Shown piece by piece: positions 35,289 through 43,937 of a DNA stretch of 64,000 nt (position 1 is its first letter; each line of letters opens with the position of its first letter). The notes under the pieces are model-generated. The model was given only the letters and a program-made list of their open reading frames with translations, was not told the origin of the DNA and ran no database searches. The DNA is from Dactylosporangium fulvum (lineage in GTDB: Bacteria > Actinomycetota > Actinomycetes > Mycobacteriales > Micromonosporaceae), in contig NZ_CP073720.1 of assembly GCF_025137375.1 (NCBI RefSeq), positions 7,216,501-7,280,500 on the forward strand, written 5' to 3'. Both the position numbers and the translations under genes were made by a program.

Positions 35289-36287
35289 GTGTCAGCGCAA
35301 ACCCGAGGAAGGACGGTCGAGCCCGACGCGGCGAGGCCGGCCAGCGGTGCGGTGGTCCGGTCCGGATCGGCGACCAGGCCGCGCCGCGCCTGGTATCAAC
35401 GGTGGCGGCGCGATCGGATCCTTGTCGCATTCATGGTCCCCGGGCTGCTCTACTACGCGATCTTCCACTACGGCGCCCTGTTCGGCAGCGTGCTGGCCTT
35501 CCTGGACTACGTTCCGTTCCTCGGCCTGTCCGGAAGCCGATGGATCGGGCTGGAGAACTTCGAGCGACTGTTCGGCGACGCGGACTTCTGGCGTGCCACC
35601 GTCAACACGCTGGAGATCTCCGTACTGCAGCTCGTCTTCTTCTTCCCCGCGCCGCTGGCGCTGGCGATGCTGCTGCACAGCCTGACCCATACGAGGGTCA
35701 AACGCTTCGTGCAGAGCGTGGTGTACCTGCCCCACTTCGTCTCGTGGGTGATCGTGATCGCCCTGTTCCAGCAGATGCTCGGCGCCACCGGGGTGCTCAA
35801 CGGATTTCTCGCCGACAGCGGGCTGCACACCGTGCACATCCTCGGGAACCCGGACGCCTTCAAGCCGATGGTCGTCGCGCAGGTCATCTGGAAGGACACC
35901 GGCTGGGGAACGATCATCTTCCTGGCCGCGCTGACCCAGGTCGACGAGCAGTTGTACGAGGCGTCCGCCCTCGACGGCGCCAGCCCGTGGCGCCGCTTCT
36001 GGCACGTGACCCTGCCCGCGATCCGCCCGGTGATCGTGTTGTTGCTGGTGCTGCGACTCGGCGAGATCCTCTCGGTCGGTTTCGAGCAGATCCTGCTGCA
36101 GCGCGACTCGGTCGGCGCGCGCGCCGCCGAGATCATCGACACCTTCGTCTACTTCCACGGCATCCAGGACGGCGACTTCGGACTCGCCGCCGCCGCTGGG
36201 CTGTTCAAGGGCGTGGTCGGCGTGGCGCTCATCTATGCCGCGAACAAGATCTCCCATCGGTTGGGTGAGTCAGGGGTGTACAAGTGA
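35289..36287 (+). CDS. Carbohydrate ABC permease, LplB/YtcP partner type
   Basis: 332 aa from GTG 35289, chosen because GAGGAGG lies just upstream (an in-frame TTG at 35241 falls in the -10 box). About six TM segments (ILVAFMVPGLLYYAIFHYG first) and the EAA loop YEASALDGASPWRRFWHVTLP. The LplB branch carries plant or microbial polysaccharide oligomers such as rhamnogalacturonan fragments. First gene of a three-gene importer lacking its own ATPase. Confidence 0.92.
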   Translation: MSAQTRGRTVEPDAARPASGAVVRSGSATRPRRAWYQRWRRDRILVAFMVPGLLYYAIFHYGALFGSVLAFLDYVPFLGLSGSRWIGLENFERLFGDADFWRATVNTLEISVLQLVFFFPAPLALAMLLHSLTHTRVKRFVQSVVYLPHFVSWVIVIALFQQMLGATGVLNGFLADSGLHTVHILGNPDAFKPMVVAQVIWKDTGWGTIIFLAALTQVDEQLYEASALDGASPWRRFWHVTLPAIRPVIVLLLVLRLGEILSVGFEQILLQRDSVGARAAEIIDTFVYFHGIQDGDFGLAAAAGLFKGVVGVALIYAANKISHRLGESGVYK

Positions 36288-37201
36288 AGCTCCAACGTCG
36301 TGACGCCAAGCGCGGCGCGGGGCGTCCCGCCTGGCAGGAGGCTCCGCATCCGCTCACCAGCACCGCCAAGGCGGTGGCGATCGTGGTCGTGCTCGCCCTG
36401 GTCGCGGTCCCGTTCCTCGTGGTCATATCCACCAGCCTGGCCGACCCGGCGGATGTCGTGGCCAACGGCGGCTGGGTCATCTGGCCCGAGCATCCGTCCC
36501 TGGCCGCGTACAAGGAGATCCTCTCCGGCGGCATCGTCGGCCGCGCCACCGTGGTCAGCCTCGGCGTGACCGTGGCCGGCACGGCCCTCAGCCTCGCCGC
36601 GACCGTCCTGCTGGCCTACGCGCTGAGCCGGCCGGCGGTGTTCGGCGGCAAGCCGATCATGCTGGTGGTGCTGTTCACGTTCCTCTTCCCGCCCGGCATC
36701 ATCCCGGCGTACCTGGTGGTCAAGGAGACCGGGCTGCTCAACTCCTACGCGGCCCTCATCGCCCCGGTGCTGGTCAACACGTTCAACCTGGTGGTGATGC
36801 GCGGGTTCTTCCAGTCGCTGCCCGCGGAACTCTACGAGGCGGCGCGCATGGACGGCGCGTCCGAGCTGACGATGCTCTGGCGGATAACGATCCCGCTCTC
36901 CCGTGCCGTCCTCGCCGTGGTCGGACTGTTCTACGCCGTCTCGTACTGGAACTCGTGGTTCAACGCGCTCATCTACATCGACGAGCCGGCCAGATGGCCG
37001 CTGCAACTCGTGCTGCGCACCTACGTGCTGGCCGGCGGGCAACTCGCCGACCCGTCAGCGGGCGAGGCGGGCCTGCTGTCCGCACCGCAAACCGTGCGGA
37101 TGGCGGTCGTGGTGCTCGCCACCATCCCGATCGTCCTGGTCTACCCGTTCCTCCAGCGCTTCTTCGTCAAGGGCGTGCTGAGCGGGGCCATCAAGAGCTG
37201 A
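36284..37201 (+). CDS. Carbohydrate ABC permease, second subunit
   Basis: 305 aa; GTG start overlaps the first permease stop (GTGA). TM helices, EAA loop (YEAARMDGASELTMLWRITIP) and the typical end LQRFFVKGVLSGAIKS place it in the MalG/YtcP group. It forms a heterodimer with the preceding permease. Confidence 0.92.
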   Translation: MKLQRRDAKRGAGRPAWQEAPHPLTSTAKAVAIVVVLALVAVPFLVVISTSLADPADVVANGGWVIWPEHPSLAAYKEILSGGIVGRATVVSLGVTVAGTALSLAATVLLAYALSRPAVFGGKPIMLVVLFTFLFPPGIIPAYLVVKETGLLNSYAALIAPVLVNTFNLVVMRGFFQSLPAELYEAARMDGASELTMLWRITIPLSRAVLAVVGLFYAVSYWNSWFNALIYIDEPARWPLQLVLRTYVLAGGQLADPSAGEAGLLSAPQTVRMAVVVLATIPIVLVYPFLQRFFVKGVLSGAIKS

Positions 37202-37264
37202 CCCTCCACGCCCGCGCACCCCCCGCCCCCTTCGCGCCTGGCTCCAGAGAAAGGAAGCCTTCCC

Positions 37265-38920
37265 ATGACCCGATCCCCTGAACTGTCCAGACGCTCGCTG
37301 CTGCGTGCGATCGGGATGGGCGCGACGGCGATCGCCGCGCCGTCGCTGCTCGCCGCGTGCGGAGACGGCGGCGGCGGAGGCTCGGTCAGCAACGCGGGCA
37401 CCGACAAGGTCCCGTGGCCGGCGTACCAGCCCTTCGCCGGCCCCACTCCGGACCTGCCCGGCACCGCCGAGGGCGTGCAGGCCGGCTACACGAAGTACCC
37501 GAGCAACCTGGTCAACGCGGTCAAGGCGACGCCGGGCGACAAGACCAAGGTCAAGGCCGTGGCCATCACGTACGGCACGCCGCCGAAGCCGGCCGACCAG
37601 AACAAGCTCTGGAAGGCCATCAACGACGCACTCGGCATCGATCTGGAACTCACCCTCGTGCCGGACGCGGACTTCGACGCGAAGATGGCCACCCTGACGG
37701 CGGGCGACGACCTGCCGGACATCATCAGCATCGGCGGCGGCCACCGGCTCCCGCGCGAGCAGGAGTTCGTGGCGGCCAAATGCGCCGACCTGTCGGACTT
37801 CCTCGCCGGCGACAAGATCAAGGCCTACCCGAACCTGGCCAACCTGCCGCCGTACACCTGGCAGGGCATGGGCCGGATCAAGGGCCGGATCTTCGGCATC
37901 CCGCTGGAGCGGCCGCTTCCGGCCTCTGCGATGTTCATCGACCGCAGCGCCTTCGCCTCGGTCGGCGCCGACGACAGCACCTGGTCGAAGGACGAGTTCG
38001 CCACCGCCGTCAAGGCGCTGAGCAAGAACAAGCAGTACGGCCTGGGCGCCCAGAAGGCCAACCAGTTCGGCCTGCGACAGTTCCACGCCGCGGCGTTCGG
38101 CGCCCCGAACAACTGGAAGGTCGACGGCGGCAAGTTCATCAGGGCCGAGACCTTGCCGGAGTTCAAGGACGCGCTGGCCTTCGTCCGGGAGCTCTTCGCC
38201 GCCGGTGCCTACTACCCGGACACCATGTCCCTCAGCGTCCCCGACACGAAGACCTTCTTCAACAACGGCACCTTCAAGAGCATGACCGACGGGCTGGCCG
38301 CGTTCCAGCCCGCGGTGATCGGCGTCAAGGGTGCCTACCCCGTGGATATCGCACTGCCGTACAAGGCCGGCGGCAGCGGGCCGTACATCGTCGCCGGCAC
38401 CGGCAACTTCGGCTACACCGTGCTGAAGAAGGCGCCGGCGGAACGCATCCAGATGCTGCTGCGGGTGCTGGACTACCTGGCCGCGCCGTTCGGCACCAAG
38501 GAGTACGAGCTCACCCACTTCGGCGTGGAGGGCGTTCACTTCACCCGGGCCGCGGACGGCACACCGACCCCCACGCCGCTGTGGGCCAACGGCGAGAACA
38601 ACGTCAACCTGCCGATCATCTATCTCGCCGAGGCGCCCCGGGTGCTGTACTTCTCCGGCGTCGACGCCGACTCGGTCAAGCGGCTGCACACGTGGGAGAC
38701 CAAGGCGGTACCCCTCGGGGTGAAGGACCCAGCCGCCGGTCTGGTCTCGGACACCCGCAGCCGCAGCGGCGTCACGCTCGACAAGGTGCTCAACGACGGC
38801 ATCAACGACATCGTGACCGGGCGCACGCCGCTGACCAACTGGGACGCCGTCATCAAGAAATGGCGTGACGACGGCGGCGACAAGATGGCCGAGGAGTACG
38901 CCAAGGAGCACGCCGGCTAA
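37265..38920 (+). CDS. Extracellular sugar-binding lipoprotein (Tat-type signal)
   Basis: 551 aa. The start SRRSLLRAIGMGATAIAAPS has a twin-arginine motif and is followed by LLAACGDGGGGG with a lipobox Cys, so export is probably by Tat with lipid anchoring. The mature part is a large solute-binding protein of the LplA type (WKAINDALGIDLELTLVPDA). AAAGGAAG lies before the ATG. It feeds the two permeases upstream in the same operon. Confidence 0.92.
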   Translation: MTRSPELSRRSLLRAIGMGATAIAAPSLLAACGDGGGGGSVSNAGTDKVPWPAYQPFAGPTPDLPGTAEGVQAGYTKYPSNLVNAVKATPGDKTKVKAVAITYGTPPKPADQNKLWKAINDALGIDLELTLVPDADFDAKMATLTAGDDLPDIISIGGGHRLPREQEFVAAKCADLSDFLAGDKIKAYPNLANLPPYTWQGMGRIKGRIFGIPLERPLPASAMFIDRSAFASVGADDSTWSKDEFATAVKALSKNKQYGLGAQKANQFGLRQFHAAAFGAPNNWKVDGGKFIRAETLPEFKDALAFVRELFAAGAYYPDTMSLSVPDTKTFFNNGTFKSMTDGLAAFQPAVIGVKGAYPVDIALPYKAGGSGPYIVAGTGNFGYTVLKKAPAERIQMLLRVLDYLAAPFGTKEYELTHFGVEGVHFTRAADGTPTPTPLWANGENNVNLPIIYLAEAPRVLYFSGVDADSVKRLHTWETKAVPLGVKDPAAGLVSDTRSRSGVTLDKVLNDGINDIVTGRTPLTNWDAVIKKWRDDGGDKMAEEYAKEHAG

Positions 38921-38936
38921 GTCGGGGTGGAAGGGG

Positions 38937-38987
38937 GATTCGCGCCGGGCGACGAGCGGCCATGCCGCGACGCGCCCGGCGCGAATC
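38937..38987. terminator. Strong bidirectional terminator
   Basis: GATTCGCGCCGGGCG (38937-38951) and CGCCCGGCGCGAATC (38973-38987) are perfect 15-bp arms; the loop holds a second small stem GCGGC/GCCGC (38956-38960, 38964-38968). It lies between converging genes and its right arm runs into the lacI stop codon. Confidence 0.75.
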
Positions 38988-40026
38988 AGGCGCCGATCTG
39001 GCGGACCGAACCGCGCACCACCACGTGGGTCCCGAGCATCACGTGTTCGCGCCCGGACACCTCGCTGGAACGCTGCGTCGCCAGCTTCACCGCGGTTCGG
39101 CCCAGCTCCTCCTGCGGAACCCGCACGGTCGTCAGCGGTGGGTTGAAGTCGACCGCGCTGGGGACGTCGTCATAGCCGACGATCGAGACGTCGTCGGGAA
39201 TGCGCCGCCCGACTTCGCGCAGCGCCGCCATCGCGCCGGCCGCGACGCCGTCATTGCCCGCGAAGACGGCGGTGAACTCCGCGCCCGAGGCGAGCAGCGC
39301 CCGCGTCCGCCGGTAGCCGCCCTCACGGTCCCAGTGCCCGTGGCTGATCAGCGCCGGGTCGACCGGCTGCCCGTACGCCGTCAAGGCCGTGCGATAGCCC
39401 TCGACGCGCTGGTCGGAGGTGGTCAGCCCGGCGGGTCCGGCAATCATGAGGATGTTGCGGTGGCCCGCCGTCAGCAGATGCGTGGTGGCCGCGTGCGCCC
39501 CGCCGACGTTCTCGTACTCGACGGTGATCGCCGGGAAGTCCGGGCCCAACGACGGCCGGGCACACAGGACCAGACGGCTGCCGGCGTCCTCCAATCCTTG
39601 GGCGTACTGGCGCATCCGCTCGCGGTAGTCGTCGTTCTCCACCACCCCGCCGGCCAGGATGACGGCGTCGGCCCGCTGCTCCCGCATCAGCCGCACCACC
39701 TCGAGTTCCCGGTCGGGATCGGCGTGGGTGGTGCAGACCAGGCAGAGCCGGTGGGCCTCGGTTGCCTGCTCCTCGACACCGGCGGCGATGCGGGCGAAAA
39801 ACGGGGTGGTGACCTCGGCGACGACGAGCGCGACCACCTTCGAGGTCGCCCCGTGCAGGGCCCGGGCATGGGCGTTCACCACGTAGTCCAGCTCGTGCAC
39901 CGCACGCTGGACCCGCTGGCGGGTCTCGTCCGCGACCGGGTAGTTGCCGGAGAGCACCCGGGACACGGTGGCCATCGAGACGCCGGCTCGCGCGGCGACA
40001 TCCTTAATGCTTGGCCGCTTGTTCAA
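38986..40026 (-). CDS. LacI-family transcriptional repressor
   Basis: 346 aa from TTG 40026 (AAGG about 7 nt upstream). The N-terminal helix-turn-helix is classical: PSIKDVAARAGVSMATVSRV then LSGNYPVADETRQRV with a hinge; the effector domain contains FTAVFAGNDGVAAGAMAALR and VSIVGYDDVP. It lies between the importer and the DUF2264 gene and probably controls both through GAAAAGCTTT sites, with a sugar inducer. Confidence 0.93.
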   Translation of the reverse strand: MNKRPSIKDVAARAGVSMATVSRVLSGNYPVADETRQRVQRAVHELDYVVNAHARALHGATSKVVALVVAEVTTPFFARIAAGVEEQATEAHRLCLVCTTHADPDRELEVVRLMREQRADAVILAGGVVENDDYRERMRQYAQGLEDAGSRLVLCARPSLGPDFPAITVEYENVGGAHAATTHLLTAGHRNILMIAGPAGLTTSDQRVEGYRTALTAYGQPVDPALISHGHWDREGGYRRTRALLASGAEFTAVFAGNDGVAAGAMAALREVGRRIPDDVSIVGYDDVPSAVDFNPPLTTVRVPQEELGRTAVKLATQRSSEVSGREHVMLGTHVVVRGSVRQIGA

Positions 40027-40063
40027 CCAGCACCTTCCCGTGGTCGGGGTCGGACAGAAACGC

Positions 40064-40093
40064 TTGCGAAAAGCTTTACCATAGACCTACGCT
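40064..40093 (+). promoter_or_regulatory. Promoter with LacI-type operator before the DUF2264 gene
   Basis: TTGCGA (40064-40069), 18-bp spacer, TACGCT (40088-40093). GAAAAGCTTT (40068-40077) overlaps the -35 end and spacer. The GTG start at 40101 lies 7 nt after the -10 box and has no SD, suggesting a leaderless mRNA. The site could also control the divergent lacI gene. Confidence 0.55.
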
Positions 40094-40100
40094 CCGTAAA

Positions 40101-41930
40101 GTGTCCACGCTGGCGCAACTTCACGGAACGCTGTCCACGGATCCGACCGACACTCACGACGGATGGGCGCACGCGCTGCTGGCGGTGACCGCACCGGCCA
40201 CCCGGCTCGCGGCCCTCGGGCCGGACCGCCAGCCGGTCAGCGCCTCCTCGAACGACCCGGGGGCGACCTGGCTCGAGCTGGTGGCGCGGCCGCTGTGGGG
40301 TCTCGCCGCGCACGCGGCCGGCGGTGGCCGCGCCGACGAGCAGTGGCACGACGTCCGGCGCAGCCTCCTCGCAGCGCTCAACCCGCGGCACGACTGGTAT
40401 GCCGGGCCGCCGGGCGGCCAACGCCTCGTCGAGTCCGCGGCGATCGGCTACGCACTCGCGATCGCGCCGCGGGAGCTCTGGGATCCGCTGACCGGCCGGG
40501 ACCGCGACGTGTTGGTGCGCTGGCTCAGCGCCGCAACGCAGGCGACGCCGCACGACAACAACTGGCACTTCTTCCCGGTGCTGGCCGGGCTCGGCCTGGA
40601 GCGGCTCGGCATCGCCACCGACGCGACCCGGCGGAAGGCACACCTCGACCGCCTGGAGCGGTTCGCGCTGTCCGACGGCTGGTACAGCGACGGGGACGGC
40701 GGCGGGCGCGACTACTACAACCCGTTCGCGTTCCACTGGTACGGCCTGGTGATGGCCGGGCTCGACGCGTTCGAGCCGGAGCGGGCGGAGCGGCTGACCG
40801 AGCGCAGCCGCCGCTTCGCCGAGCAGTTCCAGCACTGGTTCGCCGCCGACGGCTCGTCCGTCCCGTTCGGACGCAGCCTCGGGTACCGCTTCGCGCAGGG
40901 TGCGTTCTGGGGCGCGCTGGCCTTCGCCGACCTGCCGGCGCTGCCCTGGCAACGCATCCGCGCCCTGGCCGACCGGCACCTGGCATGGTGGTGGCGACGG
41001 CCGATCGCCAGCGAGGACGGGCTGCTCACCGTCGGCTACGGCTATCCGAACAGCTCGATCGTGGAGCAGTATCTCGGCGCCGGCTCGCCGTACTGGTCGA
41101 CCAAGTTCTTCCTCCCCCTGGCGTTGCCGACCGAGCATCCCTTCTGGAGCAGCGCAACCACCGCGGAAGCCGGGCCCGCGGACGCGGTGAGCGTACAAGT
41201 CGCGCCGCGGGTCGTCATCAGCCGGCATCGCGGGGACGTGGTGCTGCTCAACGGGCAGGGGTGGCGCGACTGGGCACGCGGCGGCGCCGCGAAGTACGCC
41301 AAGTTCGCCTACTCCACCCGGGCCGGGTTCAGCGTCCCCGCCGGCGACCGGAGTCTCGCCGCCGGCGCCTTTGACAGCATGCTGGCGCTCAGCGACGACG
41401 CCGGGCGGCGCTGGCGGGCCCGCGAAGAGGTGGACGAGTCGCGCATCGACGGGCACGTCGTCTGGACCAGGTGGTCGCCGTGGGCGGACGTGACCGTGCA
41501 GACATACCTTGCGCCGTTCCGCGACGGCTGGCACCTCCGGCTGCATCGGCTCACCACCGGCCGGGCGTTGACCGGCGCCGAGGGTGCCTTCAGCCTGCCG
41601 TGGACCGCGCTGGGCCAGGATGCGGCAACGCTTCGCAGCACCGGCGACGTCGGCACGTGCGGTGCCGCAGCCGACGGGCTGAACAGCGTCATCCTCGACC
41701 TCGACACTGACCGCGTCCGGACCGGCGAGCTCGTCGCGCCCATCGCCGGCACGAACGTGCTGCACCCACGCACGGTCCTGCCCATGCTTCGCTCCGACCA
41801 CCCTCCGGGCGAGCACCGCCTCCGCACCGCCGTGTACCTCGGCGACGAGCCACCACGGCTCGACGACGAGACCATGACCGCGCTGCGCGATGGCGCCGCT
41901 CGCCTCGAGGTGCGGACAGGCGCGCGCTAA
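40101..41930 (+). CDS. DUF2264 family protein
   Basis: 609 aa from GTG 40101. The first 350 residues match DUF2264: PLWGLAAHAAGGG, DNNWHFFPVLAGLGLERLG, DGGGRDYYNPFAFHWYGLV, DGSSVPFGRSLGYRFAQGAF and GYGYPNSSIVEQYLGAGSPY. The all-helical barrel is shared with several polysaccharide-lyase and glycoside-hydrolase families, and DUF2264 genes occur in rhamnogalacturonan/pectin loci, so a cytoplasmic hydrolase or lyase on an imported oligosaccharide is plausible but unproven. No signal peptide is seen. Ends in a 4-bp convergent overlap with the isomerase gene. Confidence 0.88.
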   Translation: MSTLAQLHGTLSTDPTDTHDGWAHALLAVTAPATRLAALGPDRQPVSASSNDPGATWLELVARPLWGLAAHAAGGGRADEQWHDVRRSLLAALNPRHDWYAGPPGGQRLVESAAIGYALAIAPRELWDPLTGRDRDVLVRWLSAATQATPHDNNWHFFPVLAGLGLERLGIATDATRRKAHLDRLERFALSDGWYSDGDGGGRDYYNPFAFHWYGLVMAGLDAFEPERAERLTERSRRFAEQFQHWFAADGSSVPFGRSLGYRFAQGAFWGALAFADLPALPWQRIRALADRHLAWWWRRPIASEDGLLTVGYGYPNSSIVEQYLGAGSPYWSTKFFLPLALPTEHPFWSSATTAEAGPADAVSVQVAPRVVISRHRGDVVLLNGQGWRDWARGGAAKYAKFAYSTRAGFSVPAGDRSLAAGAFDSMLALSDDAGRRWRAREEVDESRIDGHVVWTRWSPWADVTVQTYLAPFRDGWHLRLHRLTTGRALTGAEGAFSLPWTALGQDAATLRSTGDVGTCGAAADGLNSVILDLDTDRVRTGELVAPIAGTNVLHPRTVLPMLRSDHPPGEHRLRTAVYLGDEPPRLDDETMTALRDGAARLEVRTGAR

Positions 41931-42718
41931 ACAGCGGTGTCGAGCGTGGCGAGCCAGTCGCGCCCCGCGATCAGCGCATCGGCCAAGGGAACGATGCCTG
42001 GATGCCACTTGCGTTCCCACTCGAGGCTGTACCAGCCGTCGTAGCCATCGGCCCGCAGCGTGTGCAGGATCTCGCGCAGCGGCACGGCGCCGGTGCCCAG
42101 CAGCAACGGCGTGCGGTCGGCGTCCGCGGAGTCCTTCAGCTGGACGTGCGCGAGCCAGGGAGCCAGCGCCCGCGCGGTGTCGGCCACCGACTCGCCCCCG
42201 GCCCACGGGTGCCTGACATCCCAGATCGCCCGGACCCGGGGGTCGTGCACCTGCGACAGGATCCGTCGCAGGTCCTCGCCGCGCGGATGCGAGTCGTGCG
42301 TCTCCAGCCAGATCTCCACCCCACTGGGCAACCTCGGCGCGGCGGCACGAAGCCGCGCGATCGCTCGGGCGTCGGCGTGCTCGTCGTCGCCACCGGGGAA
42401 CACACGGACCGCCCGGGCCCCCAGATCGGCGGCAAGGCCGGCCTCAGCGAGCAGGTCGGCGACGCACTGCTCGTCGCTGCGCTGACCACTGGCGATCTTG
42501 ACGTAGGAGGCGACACAGAGTGTGGACAGACCGTCCAGGGCGTCGAGGGCCGCTCGCCGTCCGGCCTCGGACAGTCCGACGTGGACGGGTTCGTCAGGGG
42601 CCGAGCGCAGTTCGAGGCCACGCCACCCGGCGCCCAGCGCCAGCGCGGCAACGTCGTGCAGCGGCATCCCGGGGCAGCCGAGGGTGGAGAACGCCAGCCG
42701 GCGGGAGATCCATGGCAT
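41927..42718 (-). CDS. Sugar phosphate isomerase/epimerase-like TIM barrel protein
   Basis: 263 aa from ATG 42718 (an adjacent TTG is less likely). AP endonuclease 2/xylose-isomerase-like barrel: LAFSTLGCPGMPLHDVAALA at the start, metal-ligand positions suggested by IWLETHDSHPRGEDL (Glu, His), AIWDVRHPWAGGES (Asp, His) and WYSLEWERKWHPG (Glu near the end). Such enzymes isomerise or epimerise ketoses or act on inositol derivatives. Location next to the DUF2264 gene suggests metabolism of the imported sugar. Confidence 0.83.
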   Translation of the reverse strand: MPWISRRLAFSTLGCPGMPLHDVAALALGAGWRGLELRSAPDEPVHVGLSEAGRRAALDALDGLSTLCVASYVKIASGQRSDEQCVADLLAEAGLAADLGARAVRVFPGGDDEHADARAIARLRAAAPRLPSGVEIWLETHDSHPRGEDLRRILSQVHDPRVRAIWDVRHPWAGGESVADTARALAPWLAHVQLKDSADADRTPLLLGTGAVPLREILHTLRADGYDGWYSLEWERKWHPGIVPLADALIAGRDWLATLDTAV

Positions 42719-42821
42719 CAACCGAGAATAGCGGCCGTGCTTCCCCGTTTCGGCCGCCTCCCCTTTGGCCGGGACGGTGTCGGTCGATTCGATCGCGCGG
42801 AGTTGAAGGACGTCGGCTGGC

Positions 42822-43361
42822 TCATGCCTGACCGGGGCTGAGGATGGACCAGGCTGGTTCGAAGGCGATGCTCGACAGCACGGTGACGGCCTCGGGCGGG
42901 AAGTCGGGCCAGGTGCGCAGGACCTCGTGGCGCCGGTTGAGCCGGCGATCCAGGAAGCGCTGGGTGCGGACGAGCCCGTCGGCGGCTTCGACGGGACTCA
43001 GTTCGCCGCGTGCGGCAGCGGTGGCGTATTCGTCGAGGTCGAGCACGCGATAGGGGTGATCGGGAGGGCCGACGATGACGTCGATCCAGAGGTCCTCCAC
43101 GATCACCTCGTCGCCGTTGTCGGTCACTCGTACCAGATCGCAGTACCACCATCCCTGTTGTGCGTCGGGAAAGATCACGGGCTGGTTGATCTGGAATCCG
43201 TCGTCGAGCAGCACATAGCTGCGCTGCTCGTAGTGCCTGCCGTTCAGCGCGAAGCCCCAGTCGTAGACGATCACGTCGTCGAGGCGGCGTCCCGCCGCGC
43301 GGACCTTGTGGTCACGGATCACGGTCACCGGTTGCAGCACCTGCACGTCGTGGTTGGTCAC
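42822..43361 (-). CDS. DUF402 domain-containing protein
   Basis: 179 aa. The DUF402 core is clear: YDWGFALNGRHYEQRSYVLL, QPVIFPDAQQGWWYCDLVRV, EDLWIDVIVGPPDHPYRVLD and DEYATAAARGELSPVE. The family includes nucleoside di/triphosphatases and FAU-1-like proteins; in this family acidic residues in the DLWIDV and DLDEYA regions bind metal. No partner gene is evident. The 103 bp downstream, up to the isomerase start, hold no recognisable gene. Confidence 0.82.
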   Translation of the reverse strand: MTNHDVQVLQPVTVIRDHKVRAAGRRLDDVIVYDWGFALNGRHYEQRSYVLLDDGFQINQPVIFPDAQQGWWYCDLVRVTDNGDEVIVEDLWIDVIVGPPDHPYRVLDLDEYATAAARGELSPVEAADGLVRTQRFLDRRLNRRHEVLRTWPDFPPEAVTVLSSIAFEPAWSILSPGQA

Positions 43362-43406
43362 GATCCGCAGCCTGGCAGGCCATCCCCATGCACGGGAGCA
43401 ATTTTC

Positions 43407-43595
43407 TCACTCGGGAAGATCGCCGGCCGTGGCCGGCACGAGCTGCCATTGCTGGTTGGTGCCGCCGTTCGGGTTCCATTGCACGACCTGGGCACCGGCG
43501 GCTTGCGCGGCGCGGGGCACCGACAGCACGAGCAGGCCGGTCGCGACCATCGCTGCGACCAGCGCGGCGGAGGCCAACGACCTGAGTCTCTGCAT
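43407..43595 (-). pseudogene. Truncated secreted ricin-type lectin gene
   Basis: 62 codons from ATG 43595 (GGAGGT six nt upstream): signal peptide (ASAALVAAMVATGLLVLSVP...AQA) then VVQWNPNGGTNQQWQLVP, the core of one ricin-B (QxW) repeat, then a stop. A working lectin domain has three such repeats, so the gene looks cut off, although a very short secreted peptide cannot be excluded. Confidence 0.55.
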
Positions 43596-43937
43596 TTGCA
43601 TACCTCCCATGGGCGGTCCCTTCTCGGCGAGGCACCCACGCGGGCACTGAGGCGACTGGGGTCCGGGGGCGCGGGAAGATCTGTGAAGTTGCTTAACAGA
43701 TCCACCGGAGGCTATGCGGCAACCCGTCTAGCAGTCAATACGCGACTCGCATCAGTCGACAGCCACTCTATTGACAACTATTAGTTAACTTTCCTATCGT
43801 TACGACACCTATCATCGCACCGGCGTAGGCCGACCCGGCCAACCCCAGCCATCCGTTCCCACCGGACGACGGCCGAGCCGACCAGGGCCCACCCAACCCA
43901 TCCCGTGCGCCGGTCCGACCCACTCGAAGGAGCACTC
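43596..43937. promoter_or_regulatory. Chitinase upstream region with housekeeping promoter
   Basis: 342 bp without a gene. TTGACA (43771-43776), 18-bp spacer, TATCGT (43795-43800) is a near-consensus promoter in an AT-rich island (about 43690-43815) that stands out from its surroundings. It leaves a leader of roughly 130 nt before the chitinase ATG. The paired direct repeats known from Streptomyces chitinase promoters were not found. Confidence 0.6.

Noticed and set aside
42719..42841. Plus-strand open frame in the gap before the DUF402 gene
   Set aside because: Extension of an antisense shadow from the isomerase gene; no start signal or motif.
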